From the NCBI GenBank assembly GCA_016715905.1, contig JADJXI010000005.1:124001-188000 (forward strand): DNA of 64,000 nucleotides, written 5' to 3'. Positions 27,753-35,676 of this stretch are shown here, piece by piece. Made by a program: the position numbers and the translations under genes. The stretch's first letter is position 1. The number at the start of each line of letters is the position of its first letter. The notes below the pieces were generated by a model, which saw only the letters and a list, made by a program, of their open reading frames with translations, had not been told where the DNA came from and did no database searches. This DNA comes from Sphingobacteriaceae bacterium. Its GTDB lineage: Bacteria; Bacteroidota; Bacteroidia; B-17B0; Aurantibacillaceae.

Positions 27753-29240
27753 ATGATTCCTCCGTACCTGGTTATATCCTTCATTCTGTTATACTTTTTA
27801 TTTTTATTGGGTATAGGATGGCTTACCTCTAGAAAAGGCAACGCCGGTTCGTACTTTATTGGGAATCGTCAGTCTGCCTGGTATTTAGTAGCATTTGGTA
27901 TGATTGGTGATTCTTTAAGTGGAGTTACCTATATTTCCGTTCCGGGTGCCATTGGGTACAATCATTTTTCGTATCTGCAACTTGTATTTGGTTATTTTGC
28001 AGGTTATTTTATCATCAGTCATGTTTTACTTCCGATTTATTATAAACTGCAATTAGTTTCTATTTATGAATACCTAAATGGAAGATTTGGAAGAACTACC
28101 CAAAAAACCGGAAGTATTTTTTTTATTATTTCCCGTTTACTAGGTGCGGCCGGTCGATTATATTTGGCAGCCAGTGTAATTCAAACTTTTGTTTTTGATC
28201 AATTTACTGATATTAAAATTCCATTTTCTTTAAGTGTGTTTATCATTTTAATTTTAATGTTGTTGTACACCTATAAGGGAGGAATTAAAACGCTGGTTTA
28301 TACTGATACCTTTCAATCCTTATTTTTAGTTTTGGGTGTTGTTTTATCGATAGCTGTAATTGTGAGTAAAATGGACATTGGGTTATGGGAGGCGACAAAA
28401 GGTGTTTTTGATTCGGATTATTCTAAAACTTTCTTTTTTGATTTTCAAAAGTCTAATTTCATTTTAAAAGAATTTATTGGTGGGGCATTTATAGCAGTTG
28501 CGATGACGGGCTTGGATCAAAATATGATGCAGAAAAATTTAAGTTGCCGATCGCTGAAGGAGGCTAAAAAAAATATATTTTGGTTTAGCGTAGTAATGGT
28601 AATTGTGAATGTGTTTTTTCTTTCACTGGGTGTTTTAATTTATCAGTATTATGCTCACGCCGGCATTGATTTACCGATAAATGCTGATACCGGAAAAGTT
28701 ATAACTGATCGCGTTTTTCCGAATTTAGCGTTAAATCATATGGGAGCTTGGGCAGGTTTGGTATTTATTGTGGGATTAACTGCCGCAACTTTTAGCAGTG
28801 CCGATAGTGTATTAACTACCCTCACAACATCTGCATACATTGATATATTGGAGTGGGACAAAGACACAAAAATGTCGGATAAAACCAAACAACAAAAACG
28901 AATATTAATTCATATTGGATTTACACTTTTATTGTGGATTATTATAATATTATTTGATGCCTTAAATCAAAAGGCGATTATTGATACGGTACTGATGATT
29001 GCCGGTTATACATACGGACCCTTATTGGCTTTATTCGGTTTGGGATTATTCACCAAATTAGATTTTAAAGACAAGATGATTCCGATTGCTTGTATTGCCG
29101 GCCCGTTAATTTGTTATGCAATTAAGCAGTTTACTGCTTCAAATACAACTGGCTATCAAATAGGCAATGAATTGATATTGATAAACGCAATAATTACCGG
29201 GTTGTGTTTATTAGCTTTTACTAAAAAGCCGAGTGTTTAA
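27753..29240 (+). CDS. sodium:solute symporter (SSS family)
   Basis: 495 residues with about 13 hydrophobic segments, consistent with an SSS/SLC5-type Na+-coupled transporter of the inner membrane. Recognisable are the N-terminal FIGNRQSAWYLVAFGMIGDSLSGVTYISVPG region (the TM1/TM2 Na-site area), SRLLGAAGRLYLAASVIQTF, and VGLTAATFSSADSVLTTLTTSAY near TM8, matching the family signature. Substrate cannot be told from sequence. Its last 30 bases overlap the convergent glycosyltransferase gene, so no terminator separates them. Confidence 0.92.
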   Translation: MIPPYLVISFILLYFLFLLGIGWLTSRKGNAGSYFIGNRQSAWYLVAFGMIGDSLSGVTYISVPGAIGYNHFSYLQLVFGYFAGYFIISHVLLPIYYKLQLVSIYEYLNGRFGRTTQKTGSIFFIISRLLGAAGRLYLAASVIQTFVFDQFTDIKIPFSLSVFIILILMLLYTYKGGIKTLVYTDTFQSLFLVLGVVLSIAVIVSKMDIGLWEATKGVFDSDYSKTFFFDFQKSNFILKEFIGGAFIAVAMTGLDQNMMQKNLSCRSLKEAKKNIFWFSVVMVIVNVFFLSLGVLIYQYYAHAGIDLPINADTGKVITDRVFPNLALNHMGAWAGLVFIVGLTAATFSSADSVLTTLTTSAYIDILEWDKDTKMSDKTKQQKRILIHIGFTLLLWIIIILFDALNQKAIIDTVLMIAGYTYGPLLALFGLGLFTKLDFKDKMIPIACIAGPLICYAIKQFTASNTTGYQIGNELILINAIITGLCLLAFTKKPSV

Positions 29241-30254
29241 TTCCGAAAACTTCTTTTTGCGATTAAGATAAAATTCAAAAACAATATTTTTCATATAAAC
29301 ATTTGAAAAATTGAATTTAAAATTTTCAAATTCTTTTTGTTTTTTTCTTTTAGACAAAGTGTTGCTGAGTTGAGCGTAAAATGCGAAGTGTGCTCTGATT
29401 ACTGCAATAAAATGCATTCCCTCTCCGCTCAATAAAAATTTTATTGCCGCTACACCGTCTAATTTTAATCTCCAGATAATTTTAAAAAAGAGCAATCCGG
29501 GAGGATGATTTTTGGTAAACATGATTAAATTATTTCTGAAATTTAAAAATGTTTTATTTGGAGATATCTTATTTAATGTTCCGCCACCCACGTGATAAAT
29601 AATTGATTGCGGTTGCACAAAAATGGAATAGCCCAGATTTTTAAATCGCCAACATAAATCTATTTCTTCCATATGCGCAAATAAGTCCGAATCAAATCCA
29701 TTGTTTTTATTAAATAAATCAGCTCTTACAAACAAGCAGGCTCCGCTGGCCCAAAAAACTTCTTCTACCGAATTGTACTGGCCATTGTCTTTTTCTAATT
29801 CATAAAACAATCGTCCTCTACAAAAAGGGTATCCATACTTATCAATGAACCCGCCCGAGGCGCCTGCATATTCAAATTCATTTTTTTTGTTAAAGGCAAG
29901 CATTTTAGGTTGGCAGGCTGCAATTTTTATATTTTTCTCTAAAAGTTCGAGCAGGGGAGTAAGCCAATTTTCGGTAACCTCCACATCGTTATTTAAAAGC
30001 ATGAAATATTTTTCAGATAAATCTTTTAATGCTTCGTTATAACCACCAGCATAACCCAAATTGGACTTGTTTTGTATAATTTTTACAGTTGGAAAATGAT
30101 TTTTAATAAAAGCTAAGGAATCATCTGTGCTGCAATTATCCGCAATATAAATCTGGTGTGGATTGGAATGTTGAACAACACCGGGAAGGAATTGTTCTAA
30201 TAGTTTTTTACCGTTATAATTGAGGATTACAACCGCAATAGGAGATGCATTCAT
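29211..30254 (-). CDS. family 2 glycosyltransferase
   Basis: 347 residues. GT-A fold: SPIAVVILNYNGKKLLEQFL nucleotide-binding start, ADNCSTDDSLAFIKN, NKSNLGYAGGYNEALKD, metal-binding LLNNDVEVTENWLTP, ASGACLFVRADLF and HMEEIDLCWRFKNLGY, the arrangement of rhamnosyl-type GT2 enzymes that act on surface polysaccharide at the inner membrane. C-terminal part is basic with one amphipathic segment. 5 bases downstream of the GWxTD gene, so the two are likely co-transcribed. Acceptor and donor unknown. Confidence 0.92.
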   Translation of the reverse strand: MNASPIAVVILNYNGKKLLEQFLPGVVQHSNPHQIYIADNCSTDDSLAFIKNHFPTVKIIQNKSNLGYAGGYNEALKDLSEKYFMLLNNDVEVTENWLTPLLELLEKNIKIAACQPKMLAFNKKNEFEYAGASGGFIDKYGYPFCRGRLFYELEKDNGQYNSVEEVFWASGACLFVRADLFNKNNGFDSDLFAHMEEIDLCWRFKNLGYSIFVQPQSIIYHVGGGTLNKISPNKTFLNFRNNLIMFTKNHPPGLLFFKIIWRLKLDGVAAIKFLLSGEGMHFIAVIRAHFAFYAQLSNTLSKRKKQKEFENFKFNFSNVYMKNIVFEFYLNRKKKFSELNTRLFSKS

Positions 30255-30259
30255 ACAGT

Positions 30260-31765
30260 TTAACGGGGATTATTATAAATTTCCTGAAATTGATTGAATT
30301 GAGTGCCATCCGGTGTATTCTGATCCGGATTACCTATGCCTTTGGTATTTCTTTTAGAAACTTCATAGGGCCAGCGGTCGTTGTAAATTTCACCTCTTAA
30401 ATCACTATGCACCAAGCTATGACAATCGTCTGCAATATTTTTATTCACAAATACAAATTTACGATTTGTAAAAAACTGTCCGTTCACATTATCCGTTAAT
30501 CTGTAATACTGCCATATTTCATAGGGCCAGGTATTTAAATCGTTGTTTTGTTGTGAGCGTTGATTTGGTGGGCCATATTGCAAATACACTCTTCCTCGGT
30601 CTGTATAATATCCGGGCTGTTTACCGCATTTAAATAAAACCATCACTTGTTGCACTTCCTTATAATATGAGGCCCATAATTTAAGCGGATTGGCCGTATC
30701 GCCGGCTCTACGTTGCCAAAAATCAATCACAAACTTTTTCATGAGATCCGGGTCTTTTTTTACGGCTTGATTAATAATTCTTTCTTTATCGGTTCCATTG
30801 GCAATTGGCCAAAGACATTCTACAAACATTTTTAATGTATCCTTATTATTGCAATTGCCAAAATACTCTGCTACCGTTTTTTTCTGTTCATATTCAAATT
30901 TGTCAGCTAAATCAACTGCTCTGTTTAGGCGTTGAAAAAAATATTTGCTTTGTAATTGAACCATATTTTTTTCATCTTTTATTTCAATTACCAAATTATA
31001 ATTCCCGGTTCCTAATTTAGCAATGTCAATTTTTCCAAGTAAAGGATTAACTTTTGCAGCTTGTTGTTTTTTAAATGCACCATGCGATTCTAATTTCATG
31101 AATTTATCGCTGGTTTCGATATAATACGAAAACACGAAACTTTTTCCTGTGCCCAATGCGGTGTCGGCATGATAAGCTTCAAAATAGAAAAGCATTTCAT
31201 TTTGTGTTTCCGGATAGTAATTTACGTTAAAGGGAACTAGGTCAAATCCGCTTTTGGAGATTTCACTGGGTTTGTCTGCTTTTTTATATGACTCTAATGC
31301 CTGAATAGATGAGCCGTTAAGTGTATTTGATTTAAAAGTAAGATTGAATTTTTGAACAAACGCTAATTTTTTAGTGTGAGGATTGAAATTATCCTGTACC
31401 GAAATCTCGATGATATAGTTTCCATTTGGAAGGGAATAACGTTGATTATCTATAAAGGAAGGAATGTTTAAAGTATCGGTAAATAATGGTCCGTTTAAGT
31501 TGTATTTATTTGCCTTAATTATAGTGGAGTCTAATTTTATTAAGGTTTCAATATGTACTGAATTCTGATATTGGCCATTTATTAATTTTTTTGTAAAAGA
31601 GTTTCCTACAAAGGTGAAATAAGTTTCTACAAAAGGTTGTTTGCCGGGCACATCAAATGCGCCCAGATTAAAATAAGCAATGGCTTGTGATTGAATGTTG
31701 TATGAATAAAAAAGTGCTCCTAAAAGCAAAAAGGAAATAACTATATTATGAATACGATGCAACAC
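30260..31765 (-). CDS. GWxTD domain-containing exported protein
   Basis: 501 residues with N-terminal signal sequence (IVISFLLLGALFYSYNIQSQA). The C-terminal ~150 residues form a GWxTD domain: KKFVIDFWQRRAGDTANP, then PGYYTDRGRVYLQYGPPNQR (the GWxTD motif is here GYYTDRG) and WPYEIWQYY. The ~300-residue N-terminal half is beta-rich. GWxTD proteins are common in Bacteroidota and related phyla; no enzymatic activity is established. Located upstream of the glycosyltransferase with a 5-base gap. Confidence 0.88.
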   Translation of the reverse strand: MLHRIHNIVISFLLLGALFYSYNIQSQAIAYFNLGAFDVPGKQPFVETYFTFVGNSFTKKLINGQYQNSVHIETLIKLDSTIIKANKYNLNGPLFTDTLNIPSFIDNQRYSLPNGNYIIEISVQDNFNPHTKKLAFVQKFNLTFKSNTLNGSSIQALESYKKADKPSEISKSGFDLVPFNVNYYPETQNEMLFYFEAYHADTALGTGKSFVFSYYIETSDKFMKLESHGAFKKQQAAKVNPLLGKIDIAKLGTGNYNLVIEIKDEKNMVQLQSKYFFQRLNRAVDLADKFEYEQKKTVAEYFGNCNNKDTLKMFVECLWPIANGTDKERIINQAVKKDPDLMKKFVIDFWQRRAGDTANPLKLWASYYKEVQQVMVLFKCGKQPGYYTDRGRVYLQYGPPNQRSQQNNDLNTWPYEIWQYYRLTDNVNGQFFTNRKFVFVNKNIADDCHSLVHSDLRGEIYNDRWPYEVSKRNTKGIGNPDQNTPDGTQFNQFQEIYNNPR

Positions 31766-31818
31766 TTAAAATTAACCAATATTTTAAGAAAAATTCCTCA
31801 GTAAATCCAAAAAATTGC

Positions 31819-31936
31819 TAATTTCGCCCGCTCCGAAGGAGTCCCTGCGGGAGAGAAATGGCAGCTTGTCCCTACGGGAAGTGGTCTTATGCGGCAGTCT
31901 TTCTCCGAAGGAGTCCCTATGGGAAAAACTGTTGAC
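31819..31936 (+). pseudogene. broken tRNA-Ser copy interrupted by short palindromic repeats
   Basis: Bases 31853-31864, 31881-31900 and 31924-31935 match, in order, the 5' half of the intact tRNA-Ser at 32237 (GAGAAATGGCAG, GTGGTCTTATGCGGCAGTCT, AAAACTGTTGAC). The pieces are separated by copies of a palindromic unit: 31831-31853 (CTCC-GAA-GGAG then TCCC-TGC-GGGA), 31865-31880 (only the TCCC-TAC-GGGA half) and 31901-31923 (full unit with TCCC-TAT-GGGA). One insertion falls in the D arm and one inside the anticodon loop. The variable arm and T arm are missing. A TAATTTCG promoter-like box at 31819 sits where the intact gene has TATCTTTG. Not expected to make a functional tRNA. Confidence 0.75.
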
Positions 31937-31956
31937 CGATTAGTAGTGGAAGTAAA

Positions 31957-32214
31957 GTGGAGAAATTCATCACGTATATTTTAAAGAGTTTAAGGGATGG
32001 CAAGTATTATTATGGTTCTTGTCAGAATTTAGAAGCACGTTTGAAGAATCATAATTCAGGAAGAGTTCGTTCAACAAAATCTCGCCGACCCTTAGCGGTT
32101 CATTATCAGGAAGAATTTGCAACAAGAAGTGAAGCGTATAAAAGGGAGATTTTTTTTAAAACAATTGATGGATATAATTGGCTTAAGAAAAATAAAATTA
32201 TAGGATACAATTAA
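31957..32214 (+). CDS. small GIY-YIG nuclease family protein
   Basis: 85 residues starting at GTG with a GGAAG-like site upstream. Single-domain GIY-YIG (UvrC N-terminal-like) protein: FITYILKSLRDGKYYYGSCQ is the GIY...YIG strand pair (here TYI...YYG), then NLEARLKNHNSGRVRSTKSR with the catalytic Arg region, and RSEAYKREIFFK with the metal-binding Glu. It is complete. It lies exactly between a broken and an intact tRNA-Ser copy. Such free-standing GIY-YIG proteins are abundant in Bacteroidota; cellular role not established, possibly mobile-element endonuclease or DNA/RNA repair. Confidence 0.85.
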   Translation: MEKFITYILKSLRDGKYYYGSCQNLEARLKNHNSGRVRSTKSRRPLAVHYQEEFATRSEAYKREIFFKTIDGYNWLKKNKIIGYN

Positions 32215-32224
32215 TTTTCTTTGT

Positions 32225-32232
32225 TATCTTTG
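32225..32232 (+). promoter_or_regulatory. -7 promoter box of tRNA-Ser
   Basis: TATCTTTG is an exact match to the Bacteroidota TAnnTTTG box, 4 bases before the tRNA 5' end; this position fits transcription starting close to the mature tRNA. Confidence 0.55.
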
Positions 32233-32236
32233 CCCC

Positions 32237-32324
32237 GGAGAAATGGCAGAGTGGTCTAATGCGGCAGTCTTGAAAACTGTTGACTGTAACAGGTCCGGGG
32301 GTTCGAATCCCTCTTTCTCCGCCA
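32237..32324 (+). tRNA. tRNA-Ser (anticodon UGA)
   Basis: 88 bases including encoded CCA. Acceptor stem GGAGAAA/TTTCTCC with discriminator G; D arm with GGCAGAGTGGTCTAATGC; anticodon stem GCAGT/ACTGT enclosing loop C-T-TGA-A-A, anticodon TGA at the expected position; long variable arm typical of tRNA-Ser; T arm GGGGGTTCGAATCCC. A tyrosine recombinase gene follows in the same direction, so the 3' end is the probable attachment site of the island. Confidence 0.96.
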
Positions 32325-32344
32325 GTCACAAAACAAGTAAAATC

Positions 32345-32379
32345 AAAAGCCTGTAAATCGTAGTGTTTACGGGCTTTTT
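32345..32379 (+). terminator. rho-independent terminator after tRNA-Ser
   Basis: 13-bp stem AAAAGCCTGTAAA/TTTACGGGCTTTT with one G-T pair and an 8-nt loop, ending in a T-run, 20 bases after the tRNA CCA. Confidence 0.85.
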
Positions 32380-32430
32380 AATTTTTACAACCTCTCAATT
32401 CATTCATCAAATCGTAGTGCGTAGGTGGTC

Positions 32431-32473
32431 AATTCGGTGTCCCGAATTCCACTCTGTTTAGAGACACCGAATT
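32431..32473. repeat. 11-bp inverted repeat upstream of integrase
   Basis: AATTCGGTGTC at 32431-32441 and GACACCGAATT at 32463-32473 are perfect inverted repeats with a 21-nt spacer. They lie between the tRNA attachment region and the integrase start (98 bases before it) and may be a regulatory site or a recombinase/excisionase arm site; not a terminator, since no T-run follows. Confidence 0.6.
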
Positions 32474-32570
32474 ACTTGGAATCTCTTTACCGTCAAGTAG
32501 TTCAGAAAATGAACATCTTGTTTCGCAACGTGAATGAACCTAATTTTAACCATATAAGAGGTGTCTTAAA

Positions 32571-33827
32571 ATGCAAACAAAAATCTCAATACTGTTTTTT
32601 ATAAAACGCAGCAAACCCAATGCCAGCGGGCTTGTCCCGATATACATGCGAGTAACTGTAGGTGGTAGCAGAATTGAAATAAGTGCTAAAAGATTTATCG
32701 AACCCTCTGCATGGGCTGCCAATGCTGGAAAAGTAAGGCAAGGTTCAGGAGATTCTAAATCCGTAAACCATTATCTAGATATGCTTAAGAAGCAAACGTA
32801 TGATTATCAAACCGAACTTATCCAAGCTGGTTTACTTGTCACTGCTGAAAACATGAGAAATAAGCTATTAGGAACCGAATTAGGCAAGTTCTCTTTGATA
32901 GATATATTCCAAGACCATAACGATAAAATGAAAGCGCTTATAGGTAATAAATTTGCAGAAGGTACGCACGAGAGATATAAAACTTCTTTAAGCCATACTG
33001 TTGAATTCCTTAAATGGAAATTCAAGGTTTCAGATATCGATATCAGAAGGATTGATCACGCTTTTATCACCGAATATGAATTTTACCTTCGTAGTGTGAA
33101 AAAATGTTGCAACAATACTGCATTCAAATACATTAAAAATTTCGGGAAAATAATTCGCATCTGTTTAAAAAATCAATGGATCGATAAGGATCCTTTCAGC
33201 AATTACGATGGCAAGGCCGAAGATGTTGATCGCGTTCACTTAACAACCGAAGAACTTGAATCTGTTACGAATAAAGTTTTCCAATCTCAGCGCTTAAATC
33301 GAATGCGTGATTTATTTGTGTTTTCTTGCTTCACCGGCTTAGCGTATAGCGATATTAAAAAATTAAATAAAACAGAAGTTGTAAAAGGCATTGATGGTAT
33401 TAATTGGATAATTAAGAACCGTCAAAAAACAGAAACAACTTCACGTATTCCGATTCTTCCAATAGCACAAGAAATTTTAGATAGATATGCAAACGACCCT
33501 CAATGCAAAAACACAGGCAAACTTTTACCTGTAATGAGCAATCAAACAATGAATGACTATGTGAAGGAAATTGGTGCACTCTGCGGCATTGACAAAGAGT
33601 TAACTTATCACGTTGCCCGGCATACATTTGCAACTACTGTAACTTTAACCAACGATGTGCCAATGGAAAGTCTGCAAAAAATGCTGGGTCATAAGGACAT
33701 AAAAACAACACAACATTATGGGAAGATTGTCGATAAGAAAATTAGTAACGATATGAAATTACTAAGCGAGAAACTGTCTGCGTCAGCATTTAAAATCGTC
33801 AGGGAGTCTAAAGCAGCTAGTTCATAA
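32571..33827 (+). CDS. tyrosine recombinase / integrase
   Basis: 418 residues. N-terminal Arm-like domain (ISILFFIKRSKPNASGLVPI), SAM-like core-binding domain (DIFQDHNDKMKALIGNKF to about residue 200) and C-terminal catalytic domain. Visible catalytic residues: H347-x-x-R350 in ELTYHVARHTFA, H374 in KMLGHKDI and nucleophile Y383 in TTQHYGK; the first Arg position, TGLAYSDIKKL, carries Ala-Tyr-Ser as in other Bacteroidota site-specific recombinases. It probably integrates and excises the element at the adjacent tRNA-Ser. Gene is intact; the excision partner and distant att repeat are not found in this window. Confidence 0.93.
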   Translation: MQTKISILFFIKRSKPNASGLVPIYMRVTVGGSRIEISAKRFIEPSAWAANAGKVRQGSGDSKSVNHYLDMLKKQTYDYQTELIQAGLLVTAENMRNKLLGTELGKFSLIDIFQDHNDKMKALIGNKFAEGTHERYKTSLSHTVEFLKWKFKVSDIDIRRIDHAFITEYEFYLRSVKKCCNNTAFKYIKNFGKIIRICLKNQWIDKDPFSNYDGKAEDVDRVHLTTEELESVTNKVFQSQRLNRMRDLFVFSCFTGLAYSDIKKLNKTEVVKGIDGINWIIKNRQKTETTSRIPILPIAQEILDRYANDPQCKNTGKLLPVMSNQTMNDYVKEIGALCGIDKELTYHVARHTFATTVTLTNDVPMESLQKMLGHKDIKTTQHYGKIVDKKISNDMKLLSEKLSASAFKIVRESKAASS

Positions 33828-33948
33828 TGTAGTATGGCTTGTTTTTTAATTATGTGTTAATCAAGTGTTTGTAAAAATACAGGTAAACCTTTATCGGATT
33901 TGTCCATTTCTTCAGGTCGTGGTTTACTTTTTGTATATACTTCAAACA

Positions 33949-34767
33949 ATGCTAAAAATTAGTCGCCTGAATATTGCTATATTACTACTAGGTAGTATTA
34001 TCGCTGTCTGTTCTTTTACCTTTCAAAGACCATTGCAAAATAATCAAAAGATTTTCATTGTTGAATATGTAAAAGGTAAGAATTGGAAAGACAATGTTGA
34101 TTTTCCAAATCAGAAGTTCGCTACCCATCATTCAAAGCACCTTCAAAGTTTAATGACAAAAGGCTTAATTACCTTCGGAGCAAGGTACGCAGATAAAGGT
34201 ATAATTTTTATTTCTGCAAATGATTTAAGCTCTGCCAAATCAATTTTAAATTCTGATAGCTCAGTATTAAATAAAATATTTGACATTTCAGTTAACGAAC
34301 TAAATATTTTTTATGACTCAAATAAAAAACAAAGTAATTCTAGTATTATATCCACTGGAAAAATAACCGGGATAGGTGGGATTTTTTTTAAGTCAAAAGA
34401 TGTCAAAACTATTAACAACTGGTATTATAAAAACCTGGGGCTTATTCCGAATGACTATGGATCTCTATTTGAATGGAAAAGTACTGTCAGTAATTCCGTA
34501 GGATATACACAATGGAGTCCTTTTTCGTATCAAACAAAATACTTTCTGCCCTCCAGTAACAACTTTATGGTTAATTATCGCGTCGATAATTTGCAGAAAC
34601 TATATGAAAATTTTAAAGCAAATGGTGTAATTGTATTAGATTCAATTGAAGTATTCGAGTATGGTAAATTTTTACATATACTTGACTGTGATAGTAACAA
34701 AATCGAATTATGGGAACCTGTTGATTCCGTTTTCACAAACCTTTATAAGACAAATACCACCAAGTAA
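33949..34767 (+). CDS. exported YCII-like plus VOC (glyoxalase-like) two-domain protein
   Basis: About 272 residues from the ATG at 33949, which gives a good signal/anchor (LNIAILLLGSIIAVCSFTF); an in-frame start at 33865 would add 28 residues with no merit. Residues ~30-125 resemble YCII-domain proteins (FIVEYVKGKNW, HHSKHLQSLMTKGLITFGARYADKGIIFIS, SSAKSILNSDSSVLNKI). Residues ~135-270 are a VOC/glyoxalase-bleomycin-resistance fold (ITGIGGIFFKSKDVKTINNWYYKNLGL, LHILDCDSNKIELWEPVD with the metal-ligand Glu). This is an unusual fusion and unusually exported. It directly adjoins the truncated AraC-type regulator gene, the ATG of which follows the TAA at once. Activity unknown. Confidence 0.75.
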   Translation: MLKISRLNIAILLLGSIIAVCSFTFQRPLQNNQKIFIVEYVKGKNWKDNVDFPNQKFATHHSKHLQSLMTKGLITFGARYADKGIIFISANDLSSAKSILNSDSSVLNKIFDISVNELNIFYDSNKKQSNSSIISTGKITGIGGIFFKSKDVKTINNWYYKNLGLIPNDYGSLFEWKSTVSNSVGYTQWSPFSYQTKYFLPSSNNFMVNYRVDNLQKLYENFKANGVIVLDSIEVFEYGKFLHILDCDSNKIELWEPVDSVFTNLYKTNTTK

Positions 34768-35676
34768 ATGGAAGTTCCTTATAATGAGTTTAGAATAGAT
34801 GCTTGGACGATTTGCTCTTTTAGTGTTTCCATAATAGGACTGATCATTTCATTTTTTTTGATTTTCAAAAAAGTTGACAATCGATGGCCATATATCTTAC
34901 TTGCTATTTATACACTTATTCTTTCTTATCAAGTGTTTGAATCGGCACTTTTTTGGTCCAGGCTAATTTTCGTTTTCCCTTATCTAGTAAATATTTCAGG
35001 CTTCTTAGATCTAATTGCCACGCCTATATTATATCTATTTTATAAAACTCTTTTCGACTTTCGTGTTATGAAGAAAGGATCCTTACTTCATTTCTTACCA
35101 TTTGTAATTATTACCGGCCTAAATCTACCTTATTTTTTATTAGATGGCGAATCAAAAAGACTTTATTTCACTGAAGCAACCAGTATTTCCAAATACTTTT
35201 TCACTTCAATGCCTCTATTAATCACTCTACAAATGCTTGTTTACTTGATAATAACATACAAAACTATAAAATCACAGAGCAACATTGGAAGTGTAAAAAA
35301 ATTAAGTAACATCCATTTATCTCTGTTTTCACTCATTTTTATTAGCAACACCGTTTATTACGTAATTATATTCTTTACGTCATATAATAATCCTTTTATA
35401 GAGCATAATGCTACTATTTTACTTTCCGCCGTAGTTCTACTCTCAGGATGGTTTGGGCTTATTTCCCCCGCTGTCTTTAACGGTTTGAGTATAAAAGATG
35501 CGCTTATATCAAGGCAGTCTTATACAGAGTCTTATGACTTCAAATATGATTTTCTCGAAACGTATAAGAGTAATTCTAAATCAATCAAGCCACTAACAAA
35601 TAATTACAATTCTACCATATACGTTCGTGCTACTATAGAAAATACCTTAGAATCAAACTCTCCATCAAATACAATT
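34768..35676 (+). pseudogene. membrane-bound AraC-type regulator, DNA-binding domain removed by IS copy A
   Basis: The remaining ~303 residues contain about seven TM helices (SVSIIGLIISFFLIFKK, FLDLIATPILYLFYKT, HLSLFSLIFISNTVYYVIIFF, ATILLSAVVLLSGWFGLISP) and then the linker SPAVFNGLSIKDALISRQ. In 7TM-AraC regulators this is followed by a C-terminal AraC helix-turn-helix; here the IS3-family element begins at 35677 and the last residues (CM-stop) come from the IS. The piece on the other side of the IS is not the missing end of this gene: it begins with its own copy of the same linker. Non-functional as a transcription factor. Confidence 0.8.

Noticed and set aside
31957..32214. GIY-YIG gene as UvrC
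   Set aside because: Only 85 residues, no UvrBC or HhH domains; single-domain family member.
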